From contig CM061231.1 of assembly GCA_030844895.1 (NCBI GenBank), positions 131,349,023 to 131,413,022 of the forward strand: DNA of 64,000 nt, in the 5' to 3' direction. The DNA is from Ambrosia x helenae (taxonomy: Eukaryota; Streptophyta; Magnoliopsida; Asterales; Asteraceae). Under the pieces are notes generated by a model. That model saw nothing but the letters and a program-made list of their open reading frames with translations. It ran no database searches and had not been told where the DNA came from. The translations under genes and the position numbers were made by a program. Positions within the stretch are counted from its first letter, which is position 1. Each line of letters opens with the position of its first letter. Of this stretch, positions 31,993 through 43,250 are shown piece after piece.

Positions 31993-32002
31993 GTATATAT
32001 AG
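31993..32002 (-). promoter_or_regulatory. TATA box of the SAUR gene
   Basis: CTATATATAC on the minus strand, about 70-80 bp upstream of the ATG at 31922. The Mutator element starts only 8 bp further upstream, so everything distal to the TATA box has been displaced by 1.37 kb. Confidence 0.6.
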
Positions 32003-32009
32003 GAGGTAT
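32001..32009. repeat. 9-bp target duplication AGGAGGTAT, left copy
   Basis: AGGAGGTAT here and at 33376-33384 flank the terminal inverted repeats. Nine bases is the Mutator hallmark. Confidence 0.9.
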
Positions 32010-33375
32010 GAGTAAACTGCCATTTTCGTCCCTAAGGTTTGGCACTTTTTGCCAGTTTCATCCAAAAGATTTTTTTTTCTCAACTGGCTCCACTAGTTTT
32101 CAAATTCTTGCTGATTTCGTCCAACTCGTTAACTCCATCCATTTTTTCTGTTAACTTTTTGTAAAAAGACTAAAATACCCTTATATTTTATATGTTTAAT
32201 AAATAAAATCTTTATTTAACTCTCTTTCTCTCTTTCTCTCTTAACTTCTACCTCTCTCTCTCTTTACTCTCTCTCCTCTACCTCTCTCTGTCTCTTCTTC
32301 AACCCACCACATTCATCATCTTCTTCAAGTCTTCAACCCACCACCATCATCACACCACTTTATAACATTTCCTTTCAACATCCTGATTTGATAAATCCAC
32401 GTCACCGATCCATGTACCACCACAACAAATCACATCAACCGTTGATAACAACCTTAACAAAGCATCCCTAACCGTCAGATCATGACCTCTAGCCGAGTCG
32501 ATCCCTGTGCAAACCCCCCATCTTATTTAAATAACAATTCGATCCCTAATCTTTACCCAAATCACAGGTTTCCAAAACTTATCGCCATGGCTTCAGATGT
32601 TCATCAGCGACGTTATTTGAATCAATCCGATGATGATGATGATTATTATTATTATTGTTAGGGTTTTATGAAACTAAATGTGTATGGGTTAATTAGGGGT
32701 TAGGATTTATATATGTTTCGATCTTGTGGTATTACATTATTTGTTTGGATGAGAAGCAAGGAGATTGGGACTTTGATTAAGTTATATTTGTGATTTGAAA
32801 TTATTATTATTATTAGGGTTTCTATTTAATTAGGTTTATATTTGAGCTTGACATGCTATTGAGATTGTGCTTGGATATACAAGTAACTGAGGATAAGAAT
32901 CATAAGATTATAGAAGTCGAACAGAAAAGATTCTAAAAATATCTGATGTTTTGAACTGATGAGATGATATGGTTTGTTGGTGATTTGGTAATTTAGGAAA
33001 AGTTTGCTGCTGCAAAGCTTAATTATGGTCGGGAAATCTGTGTGATGATGGTGGTGGGTTGAAGACTTGAAGAAGATGATGAATGTGGTGGGTTGAAGAA
33101 GAGACAGAGAGAGGTAGAGGAGAGAGAGTAAAGAGAGAGAGGTAGAAGTTAAGAGAGAAAGAGAGCTAAATAAAGATTTTATTTATTAAACATATAAAAT
33201 ATAAGGGTATTTTAGTCTTTTTACAAAAAGTTAACAGAAAAAATGGATGGAGTTAACGAGTTGGACGAAACCAGCAAGAATTTGAAAACTAGTGGAGCCA
33301 GTTGAGAAAAAAAAATCTTTTGGATGAAACTGGCAAAAAGTGCCAAACCTCAGGGACGAAAATGGCAGTTTACTC
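32010..33375. mobile_element. Non-autonomous Mutator-like element with 345-bp inverted repeats
   Basis: Terminal inverted repeats 32010-32355 and 33030-33375 begin GAGTAAACTGCC and are almost perfect, including CT/GA-rich tracts. The 9-bp flanking duplication identifies it as Mutator-like. The 670-bp middle has no transposase, so it needs a partner element. The middle differs in composition from the ends, and could be captured host sequence. The element separates the SAUR core promoter from its former upstream region. Confidence 0.88.
32587..32661 (+). other. Short open frame inside the Mutator-like element
   Basis: ATG at 32587 opens a 24-codon frame MASDVHQRRYLNQS followed by runs of D and Y and ending in TAG. 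A CCATGG start context and the sequence before it look like the 5' leader and first exon of a host gene, so this may be a captured fragment. I do not recognise the gene. Confidence 0.25.
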
Positions 33376-33384
33376 AGGAGGTAT
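33376..33384. repeat. 9-bp target duplication AGGAGGTAT, right copy
   Basis: Second copy of the duplication at 32001-32009. Confidence 0.9.
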
Positions 33385-34442
33385 ATATGGAAAGTACTTT
33401 TAATGTAGTAATATAGTGAATGAGTTGAAATAAGAATCACATGGTATGCTTGGTCTTGTTGAAGGCATATTGTGGCCTACCACTTTGAAGGTACATGAAC
33501 TTGGGAGTGAGATATTCTATTGGCTGCTACTGTGTCCGACATATATATGTACTCTTTTAGACAACGCACTAACTACTACCAGTGTGATAGCTGAATTGTA
33601 TTTTATAAAGATCCATATATTAAGAGGATTGTTTCCTATTCAACTTGAATGCAGCACCTGAAATATTATGGCAATAATAAATTAATAATGCTAACGGTCT
33701 ACCAAAACATATATAATGGTCAAGTAGATAGGTGGACCCAAACATGTTTTTTATGAGTGTGATTCTTAAAAAAAAAACCTTCATGACCCCTAGGTTTTCA
33801 CTATCCTTATATTGTTTACCTAGATTGACAAATGCAAAACCAATTAAACTCGATCCTAATATGCGAAGCCTTTTGTTCCTCTATTGAATCGTAACCCAAA
33901 CATGTGAGGCCTTATCGATAATCCCTTGTGACGCTTTTGGCGAACTTAAGTGTGAACCATTACTATCTAACTGGACCTAAGTGCCATGACCGTAGGACTA
34001 AACCACATGAATTGTCGCTTTACAAGGTTGAACTCGCGCATTAAAACCAAAATTACAAATGATAATCAACAACCAATGTGAACTGTGGGCACGCGACACT
34101 TTTGATGTTCTACTAATATGTGATTTGGTGTTGTAGAACAAGTTTATAATGAGGAATAACATACTACCAGCGGATTATTGAGCCTAACGTTATTACTACC
34201 GTCTACCAATAGACAAGATGATAATGTTAATGTTAGCGAAGTCTGAAGACTAGTTATTAATAATAGTAACTTGATGCTGATGAGGATCGAGCTTCCTGCT
34301 ACTTCTCGGGAAGTTACTACCATTAGTGTACGCACATTCTAACGAAAATCAAATAACGATTGGATGAAAAAAAATAAGATTAACAATTGTTTGATTTATA
34401 TGTCTCTAATGTAATTTTTGTTTACAATCGTAGATATCCTTA
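33385..34442. other. Intergenic DNA upstream of the SAUR gene
   Basis: No gene supported. The first part is the original upstream region of the SAUR gene, moved away by the Mutator insertion. Confidence 0.5.
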
Positions 34443-35138
34443 GAGAAAGTATTATGTACAAAGCTCCTTACCCTACAAAGAATAAGAAGTCAACACGTGA
34501 TGCCACCTGTCAACTTAACCAAACCCCAATTAAACTAACTAAACTATAATTAACTTTAATTGCAGTTAAACCCAAGGGCAAATCAGACTTTTTTTATATG
34601 TAACTGATTACTACAATCACGTTCTATATTTTTGTAAACGATTTCATAACATACGTGATCGATTTTCAAATTTGAATTTGAATTGCACAACACCAGTCGA
34701 TCAAACACATTATGATTCAATCACATTACGATTCAATCACAATACGATCATCATAATCATAGTCAATTCGATTAATTCATCATGTTCCGTACCTATGATA
34801 TCATAGTCAATTAAATCATTTTCTGTAGAATTATGTTTAATTGTTGATTTTGTTTATAAGATTTAAACTTATCGGTTGATGATCAGTATGTTTCTATTGA
34901 GAATTCGATTCCAGATGTCGATAATATTGTTTTCATGGTACAGCTTATCATGCTCGGTTTTTTATTCAGTTTTTTCAATCTCTTTAATGTTGATATTCGT
35001 AAACATGATGTTTTTGGTGGATATTCATATCTGATCTAAGATACTAACCAGATGTGGATATTCATAGTTTGAACCTCATAAATGATTACAGAAGGATTGT
35101 AGGTATTTCAATTATGTTATTGAATATCATATTTACGA

Positions 35139-35292
35139 GTGCGTTTAAATTATATGATAAGTGCGTTTAAATAGTTAAAACATAGTTACTGATCATGTAA
35201 GAGTGCGTTTTAAGATGATCATGAGTGTGTTTGAATATTTTTCAAATTATCAATTTTCAACGTGCGTTTGAAGTTTATAAAGTGCGTTTGTT
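35139..35292 (+). repeat. Dispersed GTGCGTTT motif cluster, first intron of the FAR1 element
   Basis: Six copies within 154 bp: GTGCGTTTAAA (twice), GTGCGTTTTAA, GTGTGTTTGAA, GTGCGTTTGAA and GTGCGTTTG. All are in non-coding sequence just before the DNA-binding domain exon. Confidence 0.7.
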
Positions 35293-36466
35293 TTTTAAGG
35301 TGTTGCATCTAATGTTCCTGTTGAAGACCAAGCTATTAACTCATTCATTCCTAATGTACCTGATTCACTTAAACTTGTAATAAACATGGAATTTCCTAGT
35401 ATTGATCATGCACACGAGTTTTATGCAAAATGTGCAAAGGCTGGTGGATTTTCTATTCGAAAGGGTACCTAAGATGTGCGAATAGGTGTTTTTAAGACTC
35501 AAGTACTTTGTATGCTATAAGGAGGGTTTTAAGCCATTCAAAGTAGGTGCAAAGAGTTCTAATAAGGATGTTAAGGAAAAGAGAAAGCCGTCTATCCGGA
35601 CTGGATGTCAGGCACATGTAAAGATAACTTCTGAGGATGGAAATATATTCAAGGTTTATGGCTTTGTGGAATGTCATAATCATGCTTTTGTATCTGAAAG
35701 TGACATTCATTTCCTATCAACTAATAGGAAGCTGACACATACTCGACAAGAGATAATATGTCAGTTGTCTTCATTGAGTATGGGTCCTGTCAAAGCTTTT
35801 AATATCATGAAGACTAAGTATGGAGGGTTCGAGAATGTTGGTGCAACTGCTTCTAATTGCAAGAACTTTGAAGGTGGTTTAGACACTTTCATTGGTGAGT
35901 ATGATGCAGATATGATAGTGTCTTGGCTCAGGGATAAGAAGAAGTTCCTGCCAGATTTTTCTTTTGAGTATTCTGTGGATGAAAAGAATGCACTCGCCGG
36001 GTTATTTTGGGCTGATGCCTTATGCAAGAGAAATAATATGAAATTTGGATATGTGATTTCATTTGATGAAACATTTAACACCAACAAGTATGTTTTTAAT
36101 TTTTAAGTTTCATATGCAACTATTATATGTTCATAGTTTTTTTTAAAAACTATTCTAATGTGTTTTGCAGGTACAGGATGGTTTTTGTACCATTCACCGG
36201 AATTGATAACCACTATCAAAATGTCAAACTTGGGGCAGGATTGTTGTCATCTGAGATAACTGAATCATACATATGGTTGTTACAATCATTTTTCAAATCT
36301 TTCGGAAAGCATCCAAAAGTGGTTGTAACTGATCAAGACCCTGCTATGAAAAATGCAATCCAACTGGTTTTTCAAAATAGCAAACACTGATTATGCATGT
36401 GGCATATCATGAAGAAGGTTTCTGATAAGGTCAGTATGAATTTTTGATATAAATTAAAATTAAAGG

Positions 36467-36615
36467 GTGCGTTTGTTTTATAAAATGAGTGTGTTTAAAT
36501 AGTATCTTGGTTGGTTACAATCTAGTGAATGCGTCCAAAGTTATATTAAAGTGTGTTTTATAGTTTTTATTGATTTTCATGTGAATGCGTCCAAAAGTTA
36601 ACAACGTGTGTTTGT
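36467..36615 (+). repeat. GTGCGTTT/GTGCGTCC motif cluster, internal intron of the FAR1 element
   Basis: GTGCGTTTG, GTGTGTTTAAA, ATGCGTCCAAA (twice), GTGTGTTTT and GTGTGTTTG within about 150 bp of intron. Confidence 0.65.
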
Positions 36616-37289
36616 TCTATGTTTTTGTTTTTTAGGTGGGTAGTGCATTATGTAGTGATGATGAGTTCAAAACGAGAATTTGTGCAATTGTGTGGACAGA
36701 CTGAATCAGTCCAGAGACATTTGATTTCGAGTGGGGCGTACTTATTGTCGATTACAAACTAAACGAGAACAATTGGTTGACGGACATGTTTAATATGAGA
36801 TCGATGTGGATACCTGCTTTTTACCATGATGAACCTATGTCTGGCCTAATGAGGACAACATCAAGATCTGAGAGTGAAAATCATTTTTTTTTTTTTGCCA
36901 AGTTGCAAATTGTCAGTTGACTCTTGTTGAGTATTTCAACCACTTTGAAACTACCCTTGAAACTCAGAGATTCAATCACAAGAAGAATGACCATGATTCA
37001 AGACATACCGTTCCTGATTTTTAGACTACGAGCCCTATTGAGGAAGAGGCATCTAAAATATTTACATGGACTATCTTCTTTGATATTCAAGAAGAAATAT
37101 ACGCCACTTATGAAGGATTAATAGGTGTTTATATGCAAAGGGCTGAAAAAGGTTTTTTAAAGATTTATGTTGATGATCCTCAATCACATGGTCAAGGTTT
37201 TCTTGAGGTATTTATTAACGAGAACTCTAACTAACTATTTAGAAGTTATGACTTCAACAGTTATTGTCTTCAGAAGTTATTACTTCAGT

Positions 37290-37965
37290 TGTTTTGTCAT
37301 CAGAGGTTTGTAGTTACCTCATCAGTAGTTTGCTTTCCTCATTAGTAGTTACCTCATCAGTAGTTTGCTTTCCTCATCAATAGTTTTCTTTCCTCATCAG
37401 TACTTTTATCATATGTTTCTTTCATCAGTTGTTTGACTACTTCATCAGTAGTTAACAAAGTCAACATTTCCTATTGTGTAAGTTTATATTTGATATTGTG
37501 TGTGTCCAAATTCAGCAAATGTGTTTTTACACCTCAGCAGTAGTTTGCTTTCCTAATCAGTAGTTTACTTTCCTCATCAGTAGTTTTCTTTCCTCTTCAG
37601 TAGTTACCTCATTAGTAGTTTTATAGTATGTTTCTTTCATCAGTTGTTTGACTACTTTATCAGTAGTTAGCATAGTCAACATATCATATTGTGTAAGTTT
37701 ATATTTGACATTGTGTGCGTTCAAATTCAGCAAATGTGTTTTTACACCTCATCAGTAGTTTGCTTTCATTATCAGTAGTTACCTCAGCAGTAGTTTGCTT
37801 TCCTCATCAGTAGTTTGCTTTCATCATTAGTAGTTACCTCATCAGTAGTTTGCTTTTCTCATCAGTAGTTTACTTTCGTCATCAGTAGTTACCTAATCAG
37901 TAGTTTTATCATATGTTTCTTTCATCAGTTATTTGACTACTTCATCAGTAGTTAGCAAAGTCAAC
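37290..37965 (+). repeat. Tandem 20-bp array of CATCAGTAGTTTGCTTTCCT inside the FAR1 element
   Basis: More than 20 copies of ATCAGTAGTT, mostly at 20-bp steps with some of 15 and 28 bp, are organised in three longer blocks that each end with ACTACTTCATCAGTAGTTA and an ATTCAGCAAATGTG segment. The array lies between the exon ending near 37210 and the SWIM exon. The core motif is the same as the one dispersed through copia C at 50-62 kb. Confidence 0.85.
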
Positions 37966-38794
37966 ATTTCATATTTGTGTACGTTTATATTTGATATTGT
38001 GTGCATCCAAATTCAGCAAACGTGTTTTTAATATTTTTACAAGTGCTTTTCAAGAAGGAAGTTATTGAGGGTGTTGAGGATGTTACTACATTATGTACCT
38101 GTAGGAGGTTCAAGCAGTACGGACTGCTTTGTAGGCATATATTTTTTGTATTAAGGATGATGAAATTTTATAGATTCTCGAAGAGATACATTCTGAAAAG
38201 GTGGACAAAAGATGTTGTTCCAAATGAAATCAAGTATTCATTTGAAACAGGAGAGTTTGGTGATGACAAGACGAAATAAGCTAGACGTATTGCAGGGGAG
38301 ATAGTATTGGCCAGTGAATATCTTGCAAACACTTTAATTGCAGATTTATCTTAGTTAACTTTGGTTAACGATAAAATGAAAGAGATGGTTAAGAAGGTTG
38401 ATGAGGGCAGGTTTAATAGACCTAGCCATCAGAAGAAGTCTGACAGGTATGCTTCTCTTCTTGGTTATGAGAAACCATCAAAGGCCGAACCCACTAGTCG
38501 ACTACCGAATAGTATCAAGAACAAAGGTCGTGGTAAGCAGAAGCGTATATAGTCCAGCAAGGAAAAACAAGTTAGTCAAACTGGCAAAAGGAAGAAAACC
38601 TGTGCGATATGGGGAGAGAAAGGCCATGATCGACGAAAACATTCGAAGGAGGGTGCTTCAATCCAGCCACAAGTTGAACAAGATGACCAGAATGTGGAAG
38701 ATGACCTTGAAGATAACGAAGAGATTGATTTAGAAGATTCTGATGATGAGGAGTTGTGTTAGATATGTGCTTTTTGAGTCTGTAAATTTTAGTG

Positions 38795-38955
38795 TGTTAA
38801 CAAGTGCGTCTGGATGTTTTAAACGTGCGTTTAGTTTTGGTTCGTTTTCTCAGTTACTTTTTAAACTTTTATATAGGTGCGTCTGTTTGTAATGTAAGTG
38901 AGTCTAAATATAAACAATAAGTGCGTCCAAAATAGATAATAAGTGCATCTATTTC
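38795..38955 (+). repeat. GTGCGTCT/GTGCGTTT motif cluster, 3' of the transposase
   Basis: AAGTGCGTCTGG, ACGTGCGTTTAG, GGTGCGTCTG, AAGTGAGTCTAA, AAGTGCGTCCAA and AAGTGCATCTAT in 160 bp directly after the stop codon. Confidence 0.65.
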
Positions 38956-39075
38956 ATTAATATTACAGTCCATATAATTTACAGGACCATCATTACACCA
39001 ACACCATCACCACTACTATTTAACACCATCAAAAACCATAAGAACCACCATTTAAAACAACCACCATAATTAAAA

Positions 39076-39522
39076 TTAAAAAAAAAAAAAGATATGCAAA
39101 CACAAAAACCGCCACAAAAAACCACCGGCTAACCACACCAACCCGTCCATTACTTCACCGAAGATTGCATCCCTTTCCTTCTGTTTTGATGCCATGTTCT
39201 TCATGATGCAGGTTTCTGTGTTGCTAAGTTCCTGACAAATGAGATTATCAAAAGATGCTTGCGTCTGGAGTTTCTCAATAGTTGCATCCCTGAATGGTGT
39301 TTTTTCTTCATTCAACAGATTCTCAATCAAATCCAAGTTCTTCATATATTGCCCTTGGACCTCATTTTGTGCTCCTAGAACTAAACAGAATGAGTTGATG
39401 CCATATCTGACTTCATGGATGCAATGTACCATGATCATAGTCTTGACTTGGAGAATGTTGATTGCATCAATGTGGTTTTCTGCCATTTTTTTTAGTTTTT
39501 TTAGTTTTTGTAAGTGACTCAC
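39076..39522 (-). CDS. Small accessory-type ORF of the FAR1 element, unknown function
   Basis: A 148-codon frame on the opposite strand to the transposase, convergent with it. The ATG at 39486 (MAENHIDAINILQVK) is a better start than 39522, which follows a run of lysine/leucine codons. The middle is helical and probably coiled coil, with a cysteine-containing segment LICQELSNTETCIMKNMASK. The last residues are a hydrophobic stretch and four phenylalanines read from an A-run, so the true end may differ. No family recognised. It is unbroken although the transposase is full of stops. Flanking motif clusters at 38795-38955 and 39785-39930 suggest it is part of the element. Confidence 0.4.
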   Translation of the reverse strand: MSHLQKLKKLKKMAENHIDAINILQVKTMIMVHCIHEVRYGINSFCLVLGAQNEVQGQYMKNLDLIENLLNEEKTPFRDATIEKLQTQASFDNLICQELSNTETCIMKNMASKQKERDAIFGEVMDGLVWLAGGFLWRFLCLHIFFFF

Positions 39523-39784
39523 TATGTATTTTGATAGTGTTTTTATAAACCAAAAAAAAAAGTTAATTAGGTGGAAGTTGAATATTTAATTTCAAGATTT
39601 AACTATATTTACTACCAATCAAATCATAGTTAGTAGATAGTAAGATTTTTGAGTTTTTACCATTTAAATAATCATATATATTTTGATAGGTTGTTGTTTT
39701 ATAATTAATAAGAGATGCCACTTGCATTTTTCATCATTACATGTACGAACAACATAAAAAAATATAATTTGTATTTTGTCAATC

Positions 39785-39930
39785 AAGTGCATTTAAATAA
39801 TACAATACGTGCATTTAAAATTTTGAACGTGCATTTAAAGATAATAAACGTGTGTTTGTTTGTTTGTTTTGTTTTACTGGTTAACTTTAAACGCACCCTA
39901 TAGTTTAACACATATATAAAGTGCGTGTAA
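39785..39930 (+). repeat. GTGCATTT/GTGCGTTT motif cluster, upstream of the small ORF
   Basis: AAGTGCATTTAAA, ACGTGCATTTAAA, ACGTGCATTTAAA and ACGTGTGTTTG at about 20-bp steps, then AAACGCACCC in inverse and AAGTGCGTGTAAA. The position is the 5' side of the antisense ORF. Confidence 0.65.
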
Positions 39931-40367
39931 ACAGAAACTTTTTTTCTTTAATTCTTCTTCTATTATCAACATCGTTCGTTTCTGTGAATAATACATGCGT
40001 TGATAGTGATTTTTAAATATGATTCGACTGATTTTATCAATTGAATTTTGATACTCTGTTTTCTTCTATTTCTTCAAATACGTTTTGATTTGGTTGTAAC
40101 CGAATGTTTTTGACTGTTTAATCATTCTGAACGTTTAATCGAGTTGAAACGATGAAAAATCAGGTTCAATCGTTGAAAATTTTTGTATCGATTATGTCTG
40201 TTGTTACGATTTCACAGAAATTTAAACGCGTTTTTTTCTGATTTACCCTTGGATAGATAAACCCAAATATGATTAGGGTTGTTAATTACCATCTTGCCAC
40301 CGCCTAAATCTAATGGCTGAGAATGTTTCCTACGCTTTTTACGTTAAGAAGCTTTGTACATTATCTC

Positions 40368-41589
40368 TACATAGAGATCTTGTGCAAGTTTCTATAGCAT
40401 GGAAATCATTTATAAGTTTATCCTTATCTATATCCATACTATTTTTATATATTAAAAAAATATTAGAGACACGTATCATTGGAGTGTTTTATTTTTATTA
40501 TTTTTTCACATCTCTCCTACTTAATTATGAATTTTAATTTTTTTAACTAAAGAAGTTATTATATCATTAACGAATTCATTTAATATGAAATTAAGTTTTT
40601 TTTTAAATAAAGTTATATTTTTTACTTAAAAGATTCACTAAGTTTGAAATTAAGTTTGTTAAAAAATTTAAGAAAAAACGAAGAATAATGATGGTAAGTG
40701 TTTTTATTTTTTGAGTTATTTTTAAAAGATTCAAATATTTAATGTGGTTGGATAGTCAAATGATAAAAATACAATATGTTAAAAAAATATATAGGTGGTA
40801 TTAAAAATTCAAAGTTAATAACCATTGAAAATCAAGAAATATTGTTTTAAAAATCAATATAAAAAAAGTTATACTTGTCCCGTTCTAAAAAATTCAATTT
40901 TTTTATGGTAAGAATAGTTAAAATATAATATGTTAATGAATAGAAAAAAATATATATGGTTTTAAAAAGTTAAAAAAAATTCAAAAATTTGATTCGTTAG
41001 ATGGTTAGAATGATTAAAATACAATATGTTTAAATAATAAAAAAATAGATTAAAAAATCAAAGTTAACACCCCATTGAAAGAAATATTCTTTGTAAAAAT
41101 AACTTAACAAAATTTCTAATCATCATGTCAATGCTCATTTTTTTATAAATATGTCTTAAAAATTGTAACTATTAACAGATTATATTAAATTTCATTCTAT
41201 TAGTACAATACACAGATTTATTTAATCATGCAATCTATACGTTTTTTATTATTAATTATATAAAACTAAATTCATCAACCAATGTATTACAAAGGATTAT
41301 AACTAGTTATTCTGATGATAAACAATTTTAAAGAATAACACGTCTCATGCCAAATACTTTCTTCTAATTTTGTTTAATTTTATATATAAATCTCTTCTCC
41401 CTGTGTTAGTATTATATATCTTGGGGAAAGATCCTATACAAAGTGTTTTTTGGTAAGAACTGTGAGAATCAAAGGAAGGTATTTTTTTCAAAAAAAAAAA
41501 AAATTCCCATATTGTTAAACATGTATTATAGTATTGAAATCTAAAAAAACAAAAAAAACAAATTTTGGTGTAGAGTAATTACATAATTA
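40368..41589. other. AT-rich intergenic DNA with a possible Mutator end
   Basis: Very AT-rich with short A and T runs and no gene. At 41423 GGGGAAAGATCCTATACAAAG resembles a Mutator-like terminal sequence, but no partner end is seen. Confidence 0.4.
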
Positions 41590-41599
41590 CTCTAGTGTA

Positions 41600-42600
41600 A
41601 ACTAGTGAACTCATTTCTACTTTCATTGCTCGCACCCACTAGAACGAGTCCTTCATCTTGACTGCTTCAGAGTAGCTATCTGGTTCATCATTTTCTGTCA
41701 AGAGAATATAATTAACTGAGGGGCCGATGCGACTGGGACTGTACCTGTCTGGCGCTTTATCAGCACAATAATCTGTAAACTCCTTGCTGATATATTCACC
41801 ACCATTATCCTACTTTAAGCATTTCACCTTCAAATCAGTTTCAAGTTCAACAGCAGATTTCCATTTCTTAAAAGTATCGAAAACTTCACATTTATGTTTA
41901 AGAAAGTAAACCCATACCTTGCGTGTTGAATCATCTATGAAGGTCATTTAATAGCGAGAACCTCCAAGTGAAGCTACTGATGTCGGTCCGTATACATCTG
42001 AGTGAATGAGCTCCAACTTCTGAGCTTGCGGTGCTCTCCCAGTCTTCACAAAAGTCACCTTCTTTTTCTTGCCTAGGATGCACGGTTCATAAAATTCTGA
42101 CTCGACCTTCTTCACCTCTGGAAGCTTTCCCCTAGCAACAAGCATCTTCATCCCCTTTTCACTCATGTGCCTGACTGTTTGATGCCATAACTTTGTCTAA
42201 CTCTAGCCACTCGATACTGCATTCACCCTATCAGATGATGCTTCAACCATGTACAAACTACCTCTCTTCTTGCCTCTAGCAACAACAATGTTGCCCTTGA
42301 CAACTCTCCATTGTCCTCTACCAAAGTGAACATCATATCCCTGATCACCAAGCTGACCGATGGATATAAGCATCCTCTTCAAACCAGGAATGACCCGAAC
42401 ATTCTTCAAGGTCCAGATGGTTCCCAATGGATTTTTAAGGTCTATGTCTCCAATTCCTGTAATATCAAGACTCTGATTATTAGCCAAACGAACTTTGCCA
42501 AAGTTACCTGTTCGCAGATTCTTCATCTTCATCGTGCTTAAAGTAGCATGGAAAGACGCTCCTGAATCCATAATCCAGTCTTCAACAGAACTCTCGATAC
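41600..42600 (-). pseudogene. TNT1-like protease and integrase, broken
   Basis: Protease start MDSGASFHATLSTM at 42571, then the region before integrase (LKNVRVIPGLKRMLISIGQL) and, after a stop at about 42200, MSEKGMKMLVARGKLPEV and the integrase core start ELIHSDVYGPTS, followed by a YISKEFTDYC segment preceded by a stop where the family has the second aspartate region (near 41812). After that a deletion joins integrase to a segment like SYSEAVKMKDS of the reverse transcriptase N-terminus. Several stops and the missing catalytic parts make it inactive. Confidence 0.78.
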
Positions 42601-42659
42601 AGCAAATAAGATCTCCTCTAAATCTGAGGATGTAGTAGCATTCACCTCCCTTTTCTCTC

Positions 42660-43250
42660 TCATAGGTTCAGAACACTGACTTCTGAAATGCCCAAACTCC
42701 TTACAGTTCCAACACTGTATGTCTTTCCTTGGCTTTCCAGGTCTTGACTTGCTCTTGCATTTTGACTTCGATCTACCCCTATTTCCTTCTCTGTTATTAC
42801 TTCCCCCCTTCCTTCAGTACTGAGCAACGAGTTTAATTCTCCATTGTTCCTTCTTCTGGAATCCTCATTTAGTAACAAATCACGAACTCTTCCAAAACTA
42901 AGAGTCTCAACTGACCCTGTGACTGCTGTGATTGTGCCTGACCAACTGTCAGGTAATGAGGATAACAATAGACAAGCATGCAATTCATCATCTATCTTAA
43001 AATTCACAGAAGACAAACGTTTCAAATGTGATTTAAATAAATTAATATGCTCAGTAACAGAACTTCCCTCTTTCATACGAATATTGACTAACTCCCGAAT
43101 GAGAAACACTTTGTTCACAGGAGACGGCTTCTCGTACATGTCAGACAAAGCTTCCATAATCCCACGCGTTGTGGTTTGTTCCAGAATGTTGTAAGCTACA
43201 TTCATGGAGAGGGCAAGCCTAATCGTTGACTATGCTTTCTTGTCAAGATT
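42660..43250 (-). pseudogene. TNT1-like gag, broken
   Basis: A 181-codon frame covers the UBN2-type gag core: ALSDMYEKPSPVNKVFLIREL, VTEHINLFKSHLKRLSS and DELHACLLLSSLPDSW are typical of TNT1-94-type gag. A frameshift near 42800 precedes the expected zinc knuckle; its remains (QCWNCKEFGHFRSQC-like) are readable in another frame around 42680-42720. The N-terminus lies further right, at about 43200-43370, in broken frames. Confidence 0.8.

Larger units (their letters stand above)
34870..38762 (+). pseudogene. FAR1-related Mutator transposase, broken
   Basis: FAR1-type transposases carry a zinc-binding DNA-binding domain, an RNase H-like catalytic core and a SWIM zinc finger. Pieces seen in order: a possible first exon at 34870-34940; DNA-binding domain at about 35385-35700 (EFYAKCAKAGGFSIRKG to FVECHNHAF); catalytic part at 35730-36096 and, after a short intron ending in TTTTGCAG, 36172-36430 (VVVTDQDPAMKNA, LCMWHIMKK); further exon 36635-37210; SWIM finger CTCRRFKQYGLLCRH at about 38096; and a knuckle-like segment near 38606 in which the last cysteine is lost. 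In-frame stops occur at about 35470, 35518, 36388, 36701 and 37023, with a frameshift in the T-run at 36887. Several stops fit C-to-T change. A 20-bp repeat array fills the gap between the last exons. Non-functional. Confidence 0.8.
34443..40367 (+). mobile_element. Autonomous-type FAR1/Mutator element, decayed
   Basis: The left end GAGAAAGTATTATGTACAAAGC and the right end (reverse complement GAGATAATGTACAAAGCTTC) are imperfect inverted repeats; a second match AAGGGCAAATCAGA/AAGGGTAAATCAGA lies 120 bp inside each. The element holds a FAR1-type transposase gene and a small antisense ORF. I did not find the 9-bp target duplication, so the exact ends may be off by some bases. Introns and flanks are full of a short GTGCGTTT-type motif. 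Confidence 0.7.

Noticed and set aside
37290..37965. CRISPR-like appearance of the 20-bp array
   Set aside because: Repeats are head to tail without unique spacers, in a plant transposon context.
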